Of a DNA stretch of 64,000 nucleotides, positions 33,068 to 44,119 are shown piece after piece (positions within the stretch are counted from its first letter, which is position 1; each line of letters opens with the position of its first letter). A program made the position numbers and the translations under genes. Source of the stretch: Ovis canadensis. Lineage: Eukaryota; Chordata; Mammalia; Artiodactyla; Bovidae. The notes under the pieces were generated by a model. That model was given only the letters and a program-made list of their open reading frames with translations, had not been told where the DNA came from and did not search any database. The stretch spans positions 110,394,501-110,458,500 of the forward strand of contig NC_091245.1 of the NCBI RefSeq assembly GCF_042477335.2, in the 5' to 3' direction.

Positions 33068-36000
33068 TATATCAAACAGACAGGTCAGGGGCAGAGACTG
33101 AGAGGAACTACCTGACATCCAAGGTAAGGAGCAGTGGCTGTGCTTTCCTGGAGCGGCTCTCCTGTCCAAGGTAAGAGAAACCCAAGTAAGATGGTAGGCT
33201 CTGAGAAAGAGAATCAGAGGGCAGACAGACTGAAACCACAACACAGACAACTGGCCTACCTGATCACATGGACTGCAGCTTGTCTAACTCAAAGAAACTA
33301 AGCCATGCTATGTGGGGCCACACAAGATGGGCGGGTCATGGTGGAGAGGTCTGACAGAACATGGTCCACTGGAGAAGGGAATGGCAAACCATTTCAGTAT
33401 TCTTGCCTTAAGAACCCCATGAACAGTATGAAAAGGCAAAAAAAAAAAAAAAATAGGACACTGAAAGATGAACTCCCCAGGTTGGTAGGTGCCCAATATG
33501 TTACTGGAGATAAGTGGAGAAATAACTCCAGAAAGAATGAAGGGATGGAGCCAAAGCAAAAACAACACCCAGTTGTAGATGTCACTGGTGATAGAGGCAA
33601 GATCCAATGAATAAAGAGCAATATTGCATAGGAACCTGGAATGTTAGGTCCATGAATCAAGGCAAATTGGAAGTGGTCAAACAGGAGATGGCAAGAGTGA
33701 ACATCAACATTCTAGAAATCAGTGAACTAAAATGGACTGGAATGGGTGAATTTAACTCAGATGACCATTATATCTACTACTGTGGTCAGGAATCCCTTAG
33801 AAGAAATGGAGTAGTGCAGTACTTGGATGCAATATCAAAAACAACAGAATGATCTCTGTTCATTTCTGAAGCAAACAATTCAATATCACGGTAATCCAAG
33901 TCTATGCCCCAACCAGGAAAACTGAAGATGCTGAAGTTGAATGGTTATGAAGACCTACAAGATCTTTTAGAACTAACACCCAAAAAAGATGTTCTTTTCA
34001 TTACAGGGGACTGGAATGCAAAAGTAGCAAGTCAAGAAATACCTGGAGTAACAGGTAAATTTGGCCTTGGAAAGCAGAATGAAACAGGGAAAAGGCTGAT
34101 AAAGTTTTGCCAAGAGAACACACTGGTCATAGCAAACACCCTCTTCCAACAACACAAGAAAAGACTCTACACATGGACATCACCAGATGGTCAACACCAA
34201 AATCAAATTGATTATATTCTTTGCTGCCAAAGATGGAGAAGCTCTATAAAGTCAGCAAAAACAAGACCAGGCGTGGACTGTGGCTCAGATCGTGAACTCC
34301 TTATTGCCAAATTCAGACATAAATTGAAGAAAGTGGGGAAAACCACTAGACAATTCAGGTATGACCTAAATGAAATCCCTTATGATTATACAGTGGAAGT
34401 GAGATATAGATTTAAGGGACTAGATCTGATAAACAGACTTCCTGATTAAATATGGATGAAAGTTTGTGACATTGTACAGAAGACAGGGATCAAGACTAAT
34501 CCCACAAAAAAGAAATGCAAAAAAGCAAAATGGTTGTCTGAGGAAGCCTTACAAATACCTTAAAAAGAAGAGAAGTGAAAAGCAAAGGAGAAAAGGAAAG
34601 ATATAACCATTTGAATGCAGAGTTCCATGAATAGAAAGGAGAGATAAGAAAGCCTTCCTCAGTGATCAGTGCAAAGAAATAGAGGAAAACAATAGAATAT
34701 GAAAAAGTAGAGATCTCAAAGAAAATTAGAGATACCAAGATAATATTTCATGGAAAGATGGGCTCAATAAAGGACAGAAATGGTATGGACCTAACAGAAG
34801 CAGAAGATATTTAGAAGAGGTGGCAAGAATACACAGAAGAACTGTACGAAAAAGATCTTCACGACCAAGATAATCACGATGGTGTGATCACTCACCTGGA
34901 GCCAGACATCCTGGAATGTGAAGTCAAAGTGGCCTTAGGAAGCATCACTACAAACAAAGCTAATGGATGTGATGGAATTCCAGTTGAGCTATTTCAAATC
35001 CTAAAAGATGATACTGTGAAAGTGCTACATCAAAGAAAGGCAGTGCCAAAGAATGCTCAAACTACTGCACAATTGCATTCATCTCACACGCTAGTAAAGT
35101 AATGCTCAAAATTCTCCAAGCTAGGCTTCAGCAATACGTGAACTGTGAAATTCCAGATGTTCAAGCTGGTTTTAGAAAAGTCAAAGGAACCAGAGATCAA
35201 ATTGCCAACATCCGCTGGATCATAGAAAAAGCAAGAGAGTTCCAGAAAAACATCTTTCTTCTTTTATGACTATGCCAAAGCCTTTGACTGTGTGGATCAT
35301 AATAAACTGAGGAAAATTCTGAAAGAGATGGGAATACCAGACCACCTGACCTGCCTCTTGAAGAAGAAAAGTCGCTCAGTCGTGTCCGACTCTTTGTGAC
35401 CCCATGGACTGTAGCCTACTAGGCTCCTCCCTCCATGGGATTCTCCAGGCAAGAGTACTGGAATGGATTGCCATTTCCTTCTCCAGGGGATCTTCCTGAC
35501 CCAGGGATCGAACCCTGGTCTCCTGCATTCCAGGCAGACACTTTAACCTCTGAGCCACCAGGGAAGTCCCGACCTGCCTCTTGAGAAACCTGTATACAGG
35601 TCAGGAAGCAACAGTTAGAACTGGACATGGAACAACAGACTAGTTCCAAATAGGAAAAGGAGTACATCAAGGCTGTGTATTGTCACCCTGCTTATTTAAC
35701 TTATATGCAGAGTACATCATGAGAAACACTGGACTGGAGGAAGCACAAGCTGGAATCAAGTTGCCAGGAGAAATATCAATAACCTCAGATATGCAGATGA
35801 TACCAACCTTATAGCAGAAAGCAAAGAACTAAAGAGCCTCTTGTTGAAAGTGGAAGAGGAGAGTGAAAAAGTTGGCTTAGAGCTCAACATTCAGAAAACT
35901 AAGATCATGGTATCCGGTCCCAACACTTTATGGCAAATAGTTGGGGAAACAGTGGAAACAGTGGCTGCCTGTATTTTGTTGGGCTCCAAAATCACTGCAG

Positions 36001-36565
36001 ATGGTGATTGCAGCCATGGAATTAAAAGACGCTTACTCCTTGGAAGGAAAGTTATGACTAACCTAGATAGCATATTAAAAAGCAGGGGCATTACTTTGTC
36101 AACAAAGGTCCATCTAATCAAGGCTCTGGATTTTCCTGTAGTCATGTATGGATGTGAGAGTTGGACCATAAAGGAAGCTGATTGCCGAAGAATTGATGCT
36201 TTTGAACTGCGGTGTTGGAGAAGATTCTTGAGAGTACCTTGGACTGCAAGGAGATCCAACCAGTCCATCCTAAAGGAGATCAGTCCTGGGTGTTCATTGA
36301 AAGGACTGATGTTGAAGCTGAGACTCCAATATTTTGGCCACCTGAGGCAAAGAGCTAACTCATTTGAAAAGACCCTGATGTTGGGAAAGATTGAAAGCAG
36401 GTGGAGAAGGGGACCACAGAGGATGAAATTGTTGGATGGCATCACCAACTAAATGGACATAAGTTTGGGTAAATTGCTGGAGTTGGTGGTTTACAGGGAG
36501 GCCTGGCGTGCTGCAGTTCATGGGGTCGCAAAGAGTCGGACACGACTGAGCGACTTATCTGGACT
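33068..36565 (+). mobile_element. BovB LINE, near full length, defective
   Basis: About 3.3 kb remain once the nested SINE is removed, close to the length of the family. In order: 5' UTR, the apurinic-type endonuclease (TWNVRSM at 33632-33652, GDWNAK at about 34007, QNQIDYILC at about 34200), the RT domain (AGFRK, CDYAKAFDCV-like, YADDTNL) and the C-terminal region ([12 protein letters not shown]). Several frame breaks leave four or more open pieces (33607-33852, 33904-34449, 34884-35102, 35841-36452), so it cannot act on its own. The tail is of the (TGAAC) type. It lies inside an L1 3' UTR and contains a Bov-tA. Confidence 0.93.
35362..35570 (-). mobile_element. Bov-tA SINE inside the BovB RT region
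   Basis: Exact 14-bp duplication GACCTGCCTCTTGA at 35348-35361 and 35571-35584, made of BovB coding sequence. It has intact CpGs (GTCGCTCAGTCGTGTCCGAC), so it is a young copy. Confidence 0.97.
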
Positions 36566-36770
36566 GAACTGTATAAAGACCTGCTGTATAACACAGGGAA
36601 TTCTACATAGTACTCTCCAGTGACCTAGATGGGAAAAGAATCTGAAAAGTAATGGATCTATGTATATGTATAACTGATTCACATTGCTGTACACCTGAAA
36701 CTGAGCAACATCATGAAGTAACTACACCTCAATAATTTTTAAAATTAATAAATTAATTGAAATCCATAAA

Positions 36771-37888
36771 AGATAAGAAAAAGAAAAATATTGATTGGAA
36801 CCTGTTGAGAAAAGCCAATAAATATAAGGCTATGATCTTTGGGTTTACCCTTTAATGTTTTTGAAAAGACAAGGGACAGTCAGACCATGCATAGAAATAT
36901 TCATCTGTAGAATGACTTCATGGAGGTAAGATGAGTGAAAAAGATGTTAAAATAGTTAATAGATAAGCATACTGCTATACTTAAGTTTAATTAACTTTTC
37001 AAAAAATTTAGTTGCCCTTTCTTCCAAACATGGCCTGATTTCTATTGCAGCTGATTTTTGTGACATTTTCTTCCCAAAACTGCCAAAGTTATTAGAGAAG
37101 CTATTTTTTTTTTTTTAATTTCAGGATGATTTTCTCCTCCCTTTGGTTCTTAGATGTGGTCTTTTTAGAAGGAATGGGATGAGCAAGGGTGAAATTACAT
37201 GTTTGTCCAAAATTCAATGGCCACTTTTCAGATATACTGTGATTCTGAAGAGACTCTTGGTCTGAGCACCTATCAATATCAATCACTGAGGGAAGAGAAG
37301 GAGAGGGAGTTACAGAGAAAGCAGAGGAGAGGAGGGATATTTTCTTGTGTCTGGGTTCCTATGCTCTAAATGGAAAATAGACTGGCTGCTATGAAACCAA
37401 CAGAAAAGAGACAGAGGGATAAAGGTGGCCAATCTAAGATTAGATAGCAGAGCTAGAAAATATGAGTGAGCAACTGAAGACTTACTGAGTGGAGTGTTTT
37501 TGATGGTGTTTTATATTTTTTAATTGCTTTTCTAAAAACAGGAATTGAGAATAGTCAAAAAGAAAGGTATGTGTTTTAAAGCTAAACACAGAGTGGGACA
37601 AAAAACTCAGAAATTAAAAAATTGACTGCACCTCCAGAAAATAATTCAAGAGAATTAAAATTGTGTGCTGCTTTGTGTTTTCTTCATATCATTTGAAGAT
37701 GTTTACAAAAAGATTCATTTAGGGGTTCAAAAGCAAGCATTTCAGATGTTCCTGCATAGAGGTGCAACTGGAGCGATTTCTAACTGGCCTGTTTAGGGCC
37801 CCAGCAGCAGGTTAAGTAACTGATTACAGAAAAGAGCAAAGCAATTTTCAATAAGTAATTGCCATCCCAATTTCAGGAGTTTTTGGTC
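36771..37888. other. Upstream region of OR6K6, no gene seen
   Basis: Unique AT-rich DNA. It may hold untranslated exons or the promoter of OR6K6, but nothing can be pointed to from sequence alone. Confidence 0.4.
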
Positions 37889-37907
37889 TCCTTTCTTCCC
37901 TTCCCAG
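37889..37907 (+). other. Probable splice acceptor before OR6K6
   Basis: TCCTTTCTTCCCTTCCCAG is a strong pyrimidine tract with AG, 12 bases before the ATG at 37920. OR genes commonly have such an acceptor joining non-coding 5' exons to the coding exon. Confidence 0.6.
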
Positions 37908-37919
37908 GTGACACAGGTG

Positions 37920-38866
37920 ATGACCGGTGAGAACCAGACAAGGGTGTCTGAGTTCCTCTTCTCTATGTTCCCACATTTACATGAAGGTGGCCTCTTGTCC
38001 TTTATTCTCTTGCTTCTCATCTATGGATTTATCATAACTGGAAACCTAATGATATTCATTGTCACCCAGCTGGATGTGGCCTTGCACACTCCATATATTT
38101 CTTCATCCGTGTCCTCTCTTTCCTGGAGATCTGGTATACCACGACCACCATCCCCAAGATGCTCTCCTGCCTAGTCAGTGAGCAGAAGACCATCCCTCTT
38201 GCTGGCTGCCTTCTGCAGATGTACTTCTTCCACTCACTTGGCATCACAGAAGGTTGTGTCCTCACAGCAATGGCCATCGACAGGTACATAGCTATCTGCA
38301 ACCCCCTCCATTACCCAACCATTATGACTTCCAAACTCTGTATCCATCTGACAGCTGGATCCTGCCTCTGTGGCTTCCTCCTGGTGCTCCCTGAAATTGC
38401 ATGGATTGGCACCCTGCCTTTCTGTGGCTCCAATCAGATCCAGCAGATCTTCTGTGACTTCACCCCTGTGCTGAGTTTGGCCTGCACAGATACATCCCTG
38501 GTGGTCATTGTGGATGCCATCCATGCAGTGGAGATCCTGGCCTCCTTCCTGGTCATCGCCCTATCCTACCTCCGGATCATTGTGGTGATTCTGCAAATGC
38601 CCTCGGCTGAAGGCCGCCACAAAGCTTTCTCTACCTGTGCTGCCCACCTTGCTGTGTTCTTGCTGTTTTTTGTCAGTGTGGCTGTCATGTACTTGCGATT
38701 CTCAGCCACCTACTCTGTGTTTTGGGACACAGCAATTGCTGACACTTTTGTTATCCTCGCTCCCTTCCTCAACCCCATTATCTATAGCCTGAGAAATAAG
38801 GACATGAAAGATGCAATTGGGAGGCTCTTTGGCTATCAGAAGAGGGCTGGTGGGATTGAGAGATAG
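37920..38866 (+). pseudogene. OR6K6: OR6K6-like olfactory receptor with one frameshift
   Basis: The gene encodes an odorant GPCR closely resembling human OR6K6 as I recall it: MTGENQTRVSEFLFSMFP at the start and LFGYQKRAGGIER at the end. Reading is open from 37920 to about 38093 (TM1 to LHTP), then shifts. At 38094-38095 only two bases stand where the family has ATG in LHTPMYFF, so one base is missing. From 38096 the correct frame runs unbroken to the stop at 38866, with PKML, MAIDRYIAIC, KAFSTCAAH and [11 protein letters not shown] all in place. In the first frame translation would stop at 38174, within the region after TM2. A single lesion in an otherwise perfect gene suggests recent loss, a segregating allele or a sequence error. 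It is the only plus-strand OR here. Confidence 0.88.
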
Positions 38867-39284
38867 ATCTAGATCTCTCTAGACTCTAAAAAAAAACTCT
38901 TGGAAGTTCAGCTTTGCACTGTCCCTTGTCTTGTTCATGATTATGCTCTTTCTCCATTGTCACAGCTACTTGTTCTAATATTATAAACAAGGATGGAAAA
39001 CTGCTGCATCCAAGTCACTGGTAGTGGTTGCAGAGCTTATTTACATTGATGTAGTTGTGGTAGCTGAAAGGAGTATACATGGGTTTTCCTGCTTTATGGT
39101 GCAGGCAGGCTTCTTCCTCACACTCTGTTAGCAAGACTCCTGCCCTTGTCTACTGTGGTCCCAAGTGCTGGTGAGGCCAGAGAGCAGGACTGAAGAAGCA
39201 TAAAAGACATCATGGACATTGCTGTTAGCTTTTCCCCAATCCTCTTTCCAATGATGAACCCCATGCAGTTCCACATTCCACATC

Positions 39285-39290
39285 AATAAA
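39285..39290 (+). terminator. Possible polyadenylation signal for OR6K6
   Basis: An AATAAA hexamer about 420 bases after the OR6K6 stop. It is a common hexamer in AT-rich DNA, so this is only a candidate. Confidence 0.3.
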
Positions 39291-39459
39291 TAATTTCCTG
39301 AAACTACAGAGAAAACATCTTCACTTTTAGCTTATTTAATGCACAAATTTAACTCAGTGGCCATGTTCTGATCTTGTATACCATCTGTATAGAATTTTAG
39401 CACAATAGAGTGGCATAGTAATTAATAATAGTCCACTATTTCCTCTAGTAATTTACTAT

Positions 39460-39645
39460 TTTAAATATTTTCACATATATGAATCCTCTTGACTTGAAAA
39501 AAAAAAAGCAATAAGGTCAGATATCACCATATTAAATGTGGGAACAAAGGTTCAAAGAAGTTTAATGATTTGCCTGAAGTCATATAGATCATTAGTGACA
39601 GAGCTGGGACTTAACTTCAGGATTCTACTTCATGCTCTGCCCCCA
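39460..39645 (-). mobile_element. MIR SINE
   Basis: AATGTGGGAACAAAGGTTCA, TGATTTGCCTGAAGTCATAT and GAGCTGGGACTTAACTTCAG follow the antisense MIR order. Confidence 0.7.
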
Positions 39646-40877
39646 ATAAATACATATGTTCATTTAATATATTCTGTGTTGAAGAAAATAAATTATACAC
39701 ATTTCTTTTCCTCAAAGTTTGATGAAACCTTACCAGTCTTCAATGAGTACTAGGAGTCATGGGGTTCTTTCCTTTGTGAATTTCCTAGTCCTCAGGTGAT
39801 TGTTGAAAGACTATTGAACTATAGGGTTCAAGGACAAAATGTTCTGTCTTTTTCTGCCACTAAGCTGTGTCATTTCCTTGTCTTTAAAAATACATGGTTC
39901 CTGGAACTGATTGATTATCAGAACTTATGACTGAGAAAATCTGAAAAAGAAAACCATTCTTGTGCATTTCTGAGAAGTTTCCAAGAATATTCAATTACTA
40001 AGCCTAATCTTCCAAAGGAAATATGATATTCAGTAAATATGATAACTATTAAACAAAAAGTGATGAAACAGTTTGCTCCTCGAGACTTCAAGATTTATTT
40101 AAAAAAAAAAGTTTGAGTAGCAATTCTGTTAGGTACTCTGTTAAGTGCAGAGGATTTAATTAGTGGTTATAATATTAGTGTTTTTGATCTTTGGAGCCCT
40201 CAGAGTCTGATAAATAATTATTGTTGCTATTTTAATGAGTGTTGTTATTCATTGAATTCACATTTTTTTAACATAAAATGTAATGGTCCTTATAGACTCT
40301 GTATTCCCAGCTTTAGGCTATTTCATTTCATCTAAATCTTCTAAACGTTTAGTATTTGTTCTTCAAGCCTCTTTGAATATGTATAATTTTGTCATCCTTT
40401 CTTCTCTCTTTCAATCTAGCATATTGATTCTTTTCACAAGGATAAACTTAACTTTTGTCATTGAAGCTCAGAAATTATTGTTTTTACTATTATTGTCCTC
40501 CACTTCTCAATATTAACTGCAAGCTTCAAGAAATATTCCTCATATTCAAGTATGATATTCTGGGTACTGACATCAGGACCAATATAGGCCCTTGTTTTGA
40601 TGTGACTTATTTCCTATCTTTTTGTTTGTCTTGATGTTTCTTGCTTGCTCCACATCTCCCATTGGACTAAGGATCCACAAGGATAAGGTTTCCTCATCCT
40701 CTGAATGTTATACCATTCAGCATAGCATCTGTTGACTATTCAAGGTTTGCTGTTGGCTAAGTGACTGACTGCTTGAGAAGCTGGGCTGACTAACAAAGGC
40801 GGATCAATACGTGTGAGAACAAATGAAGGAGAGAGAAAAGATGATCTTGGTAAAAACCAAGTATCCATATCAGCCTC
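39646..40877. other. Intergenic DNA, possible L2 piece
   Basis: 40600-40770 loosely resembles an L2 3' part (GGACTAAGGATCCACAAGGA). No gene was recognised. Confidence 0.35.
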
Positions 40878-41965
40878 AGTTCAGTTCAGTCCCTCAGTCA
40901 TGTCCAACTCTTTGTGACCCCATGAATTGCCACACGCCATGCCTCCCTGTCCATCACCAACTCCCAGAGTTCACTCAGACACATGTCCATCAAGTCAGTG
41001 ATGCCATCCAGCCATCTCATCCTCTGTCGTCCCCTTCTCCTCCTGCTCCCAATCCCTCCCAGCATCAGAGTCTTTTCCAATGAGTCAACTCTTCACATGA
41101 GGTGGCCAAAGTACTGGAGTTTCAGCTTTAGCATCATTCCTTCCAAAGAACACCCAGGGCTGATCTCCTTCAGAAAGGACTGGTTGGATCTCCTTGCAGT
41201 CCAAGGGACTCTCAAGAATCTTCTCCAAAACCACAGTTCAAAAGCATCAATTCTTAGGCACTCAGCCTTCCTCACAGTCCAACTCTCACATCCATACCTG
41301 ACTACTGGGAAAACCATAGCCTTGACTAGACGGACCCGAGTCGGCAAAGAAATGTCTCTGCTTTTGAATATACTATCTAGGTTGGTCATAACTTTTCTTC
41401 CAAGGAGTAAGCGTCTTTTAATTTCATGGCTGCAATCACCATCTGCAGTGATTTTGGAGCCCCCCAAAATAAAGTCTGACACTATTTCCACTGTTTCCCC
41501 ATCTATTTCCCATGAAGTGATGGGACCGGATGCTATGATCTTCATTTTCTGAATGTTGAGCTTTAAGCCAACTTTTTCACTCTCCTCTTTCACTTTCACC
41601 AAAAGACTTTTTAGTTCCTCTTCGCTTTCTGCCATAAGGGTGGTGTCATCTGCATATCTGAGGTTATTGATACTTCTCCCAGCAATCCTGATTCCAGCTT
41701 GTGCTTCTTCCATTCCAGCATTTCTCGTGATGTACTCTGCATAGAAGTTAAATAAGCAGGGTGACAATATACAGCCTTGATGTACTCTTTTTCTTATTTG
41801 GAACCAGTCTGTTGTTCCATGTCCAGTTCTAACTGTTGCTTCCTGACCTGCATACAGATTTCTCAAGAGGCAGGTCAGGTGGTCTGGTATTCCCATCTCT
41901 CTCAGAATTTTCCACAGTTTATTGTGATACACACAGTCAAAAGCTTTGGCATAGTCAATATCCCA
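40878..41965 (-). mobile_element. BovB LINE, RT C-terminal half
   Basis: An uninterrupted minus-strand frame runs over most of it: DYAKAFDCVYHNKLWKILRE, GVHQG-like RKRVHQGCILSP, LRYADDTTLMAES, then the [10 protein letters not shown] region in another frame. YADD is the polymerase active-site motif. It is 5'-truncated in the RT domain with a (TGAAC)-type tail. Confidence 0.93.
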
Positions 41966-42847
41966 GTAGCAGATGCTGAGTACCCAAATTTCATAACATG
42001 AGTTACCCAAGGCCAAGCACTGAAATTGTTGTATGAACTTTTGGCACAAACTAAAGGACACCTTGCCATTGTACACGTAGATTACAGAGTCCTGGCTAAG
42101 ATGTGATCATGTCTCCCCATGTTGGAAATTTACTGTCTTTCAGAAGACATAATTCTTTACATTTTGGAACTGATATATGATCAGAGCTATAGCCAAACCC
42201 TTTAGCAAAATGGTCAGTACCATCAGAGCATGGAGTTAAACACTACTTCTCTAAAACTGTGATTGGAGAACCTCATTCTCTGCATTTACATTTCATTGCT
42301 CCAGGGAACAAAGCACCAGGTTGGCATAAAGCTGGTTGGTTGTGCAAAACCCTGGTTTAAATCAGTTTAGCCAGTGATATTCCTGAATTCAATACTTATT
42401 TTTCCTTTAAAAATAAACTTTTTATTATTCATTTTGCTACACTGCATCCCATCCCATATATCTTATATCTTTGGACTAATCAACTTCCATGCAGGGTAAA
42501 GTAAAAAAGATCCAAGAGATAACATTTACTGTTGATAATGTTATCTCCTTTCAATAATCTCTTCCCAATCCATCCCTCCCATCCACTTAAAATCACTAGG
42601 TTCAGAGAAATTAATCAGTAAAATATCTATATTTTGAAATAGAATTTGTTTATAAGACTTTGTTTTCATATGCAGAGTCCCTCATTCTGACTTGCTCTAT
42701 AGTTTTGGCAGGTGTTTTATCTAAGCCTAAATTTCCAATTCTGTAAAATAGAAATAATTATTGCAATTATTGCTTTCATAAATATGTCCAATTGTTATTT
42801 ATCCTTCAGTTTTCATCTTTAATGTAGCTTATTTGAGTAGAGACTGC
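41966..42847. other. Unassigned DNA with a MIR
   Basis: A plus-strand MIR piece is likely at 42680-42775 (GTGTTTTATCTAAGCCTAAA, CCAATTCTGTAAAATAGAAA). Otherwise nothing was recognised. Confidence 0.4.
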
Positions 42848-43070
42848 ATGTGTGCATGCTAAGTCACTTTAGTCATGTCCAACTCTTTGAGACCCTGTGG
42901 ACTGTAGCCTGACAGGCTCCTCTGTAGATGGGATTCTCCAGGCAAGTGTACTGGAGAGGGTTGCTATGCACTCTTCCAGGGGCTCTTCCAAACATAGGAA
43001 TCAAACCCATGTGTCTTATATCTTCTGTATTGACAGACAGTTTCTTTACCAGTAGCATCACTTGGGAAGA
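42848..43070 (-). mobile_element. Bov-tA SINE
   Basis: The antisense body reads TTTAGTCATGTCCAACTC to CCAGGGGCTCTTCC, with a worn head CAGTAGCATCACTTGGGAAG. Confidence 0.87.
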
Positions 43071-43072
43071 GA

Positions 43073-43109
43073 GTGGCAATTACTAATTGTGGCAATTACT
43101 AATTGCCAC
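43073..43109. repeat. 16-bp tandem duplication ending in a perfect inverted repeat
   Basis: GTGGCAATTACTAATT occurs at 43073-43088 and again at 43089-43104. The second copy is extended so that GTGGCAATT and AATTGCCAC form a perfect 9-bp inverted repeat around ACT. It abuts the head end of the Bov-tA. Confidence 0.9.
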
Positions 43110-44108
43110 AACTTAAATAAATTAATTGTAACTAATTGTAAATTGAGCAAAATTTAATGTCTAGAATCTTCAACTCTTTGAAAACATTTCTAAGAACAAG
43201 AACTTAAAGAAAAACAGAGTAACATCTACTTTGTACATCATCATTTTATGTAAAGTTTAACACAGCATTTGATATACACTAATAGCTAAATAAATATGTG
43301 CTGAATTAACAGATGGAAGATTGCATAAATACAGACACTTTTGCTCTTTATTTTGTCGATCTATGTAATTCTACACAGAATTAAATATTTTCTTACAATC
43401 AACATTTGATAATCTACCAACAGTAGATAGCCAATATATAAATAATCCCTAACTCCAAATAATAATTAAAGACTTGAATTTCTCAGATGCTAAACCATAG
43501 GATTATTTTTCATATATTAAGGGAAGTAATTAGCTTGAAATGAAATAAAGTAGTCCAATATAAAAAGTCATCCTATTTCCTGCCACAGAGTCCTTCATTT
43601 TCACACTTTTTACTGGGAACAGATATTAAGACCACTGAGATAAACACATCTCACAAATTCTCCTTTTGGCTATTTACCCCTATTTTCCTTTTAAGAAAAA
43701 TATCTGGGAAATATTTTTGCTTAATTATGTTTTCCTGGATATTGTTCTAACAGAGTAATGATGAGAAGTCTGGGCAGAGTTAAAGACATAAAATAAATGT
43801 AACTCTTTTTTTTTTTATCGGTTTATACCAGACATTTTGTACTGTGGTTTACAGACCTTATCAGCAATCCTCAAAACAACCTTCAAAAATAACAAAAGAT
43901 GAAATTGACTCATCTATTAAGAAAGTTTGAGTTATAGAAGTTGTGTATTTAATAACTGATTAAATGAACTAGAATTTAAACCTAGATATATGTGATGTTG
44001 AAAGAAAGCTTTTCTCTACTACATCAGTGTTTTTCGTTTTAATACATAGATGTTCAATAAACATGAAATGATTGTAAATGATACATCAAATACCTTTTTT
44101 TCCCTAAG
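43110..44108. other. Unassigned DNA with worn L2 and MIR pieces
   Basis: 43250-43312 looks like an L2 3' end (ACACAGCATTTGATATACAC, AATAAATATGTGCTGAATTA), and 43870-44000 like an antisense MIR. No gene. Confidence 0.4.
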
Positions 44109-44119
44109 CTGCATTTTCA

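Larger units (their letters stand above)
32840..36770 (+). mobile_element. L1 3' UTR, split by a BovB
   Basis: Left part 32840-33067 reads GACACCGCTTATATGTGGAA and GTTACCAGGGGAAAGGGGG. Right part 36566-36770 reads CTGCTGTATAACACAGGGAA, TGTATATGTATAACTGATTC and TTGCTGTACACCTGAAACTG. Together they form a continuous L1 3' UTR that the BovB entered. Confidence 0.82.

Noticed and set aside
33308-33660. Open minus-strand frames in the BovB 5' part
   Set aside because: They are antisense to BovB and share no motif with a known protein.
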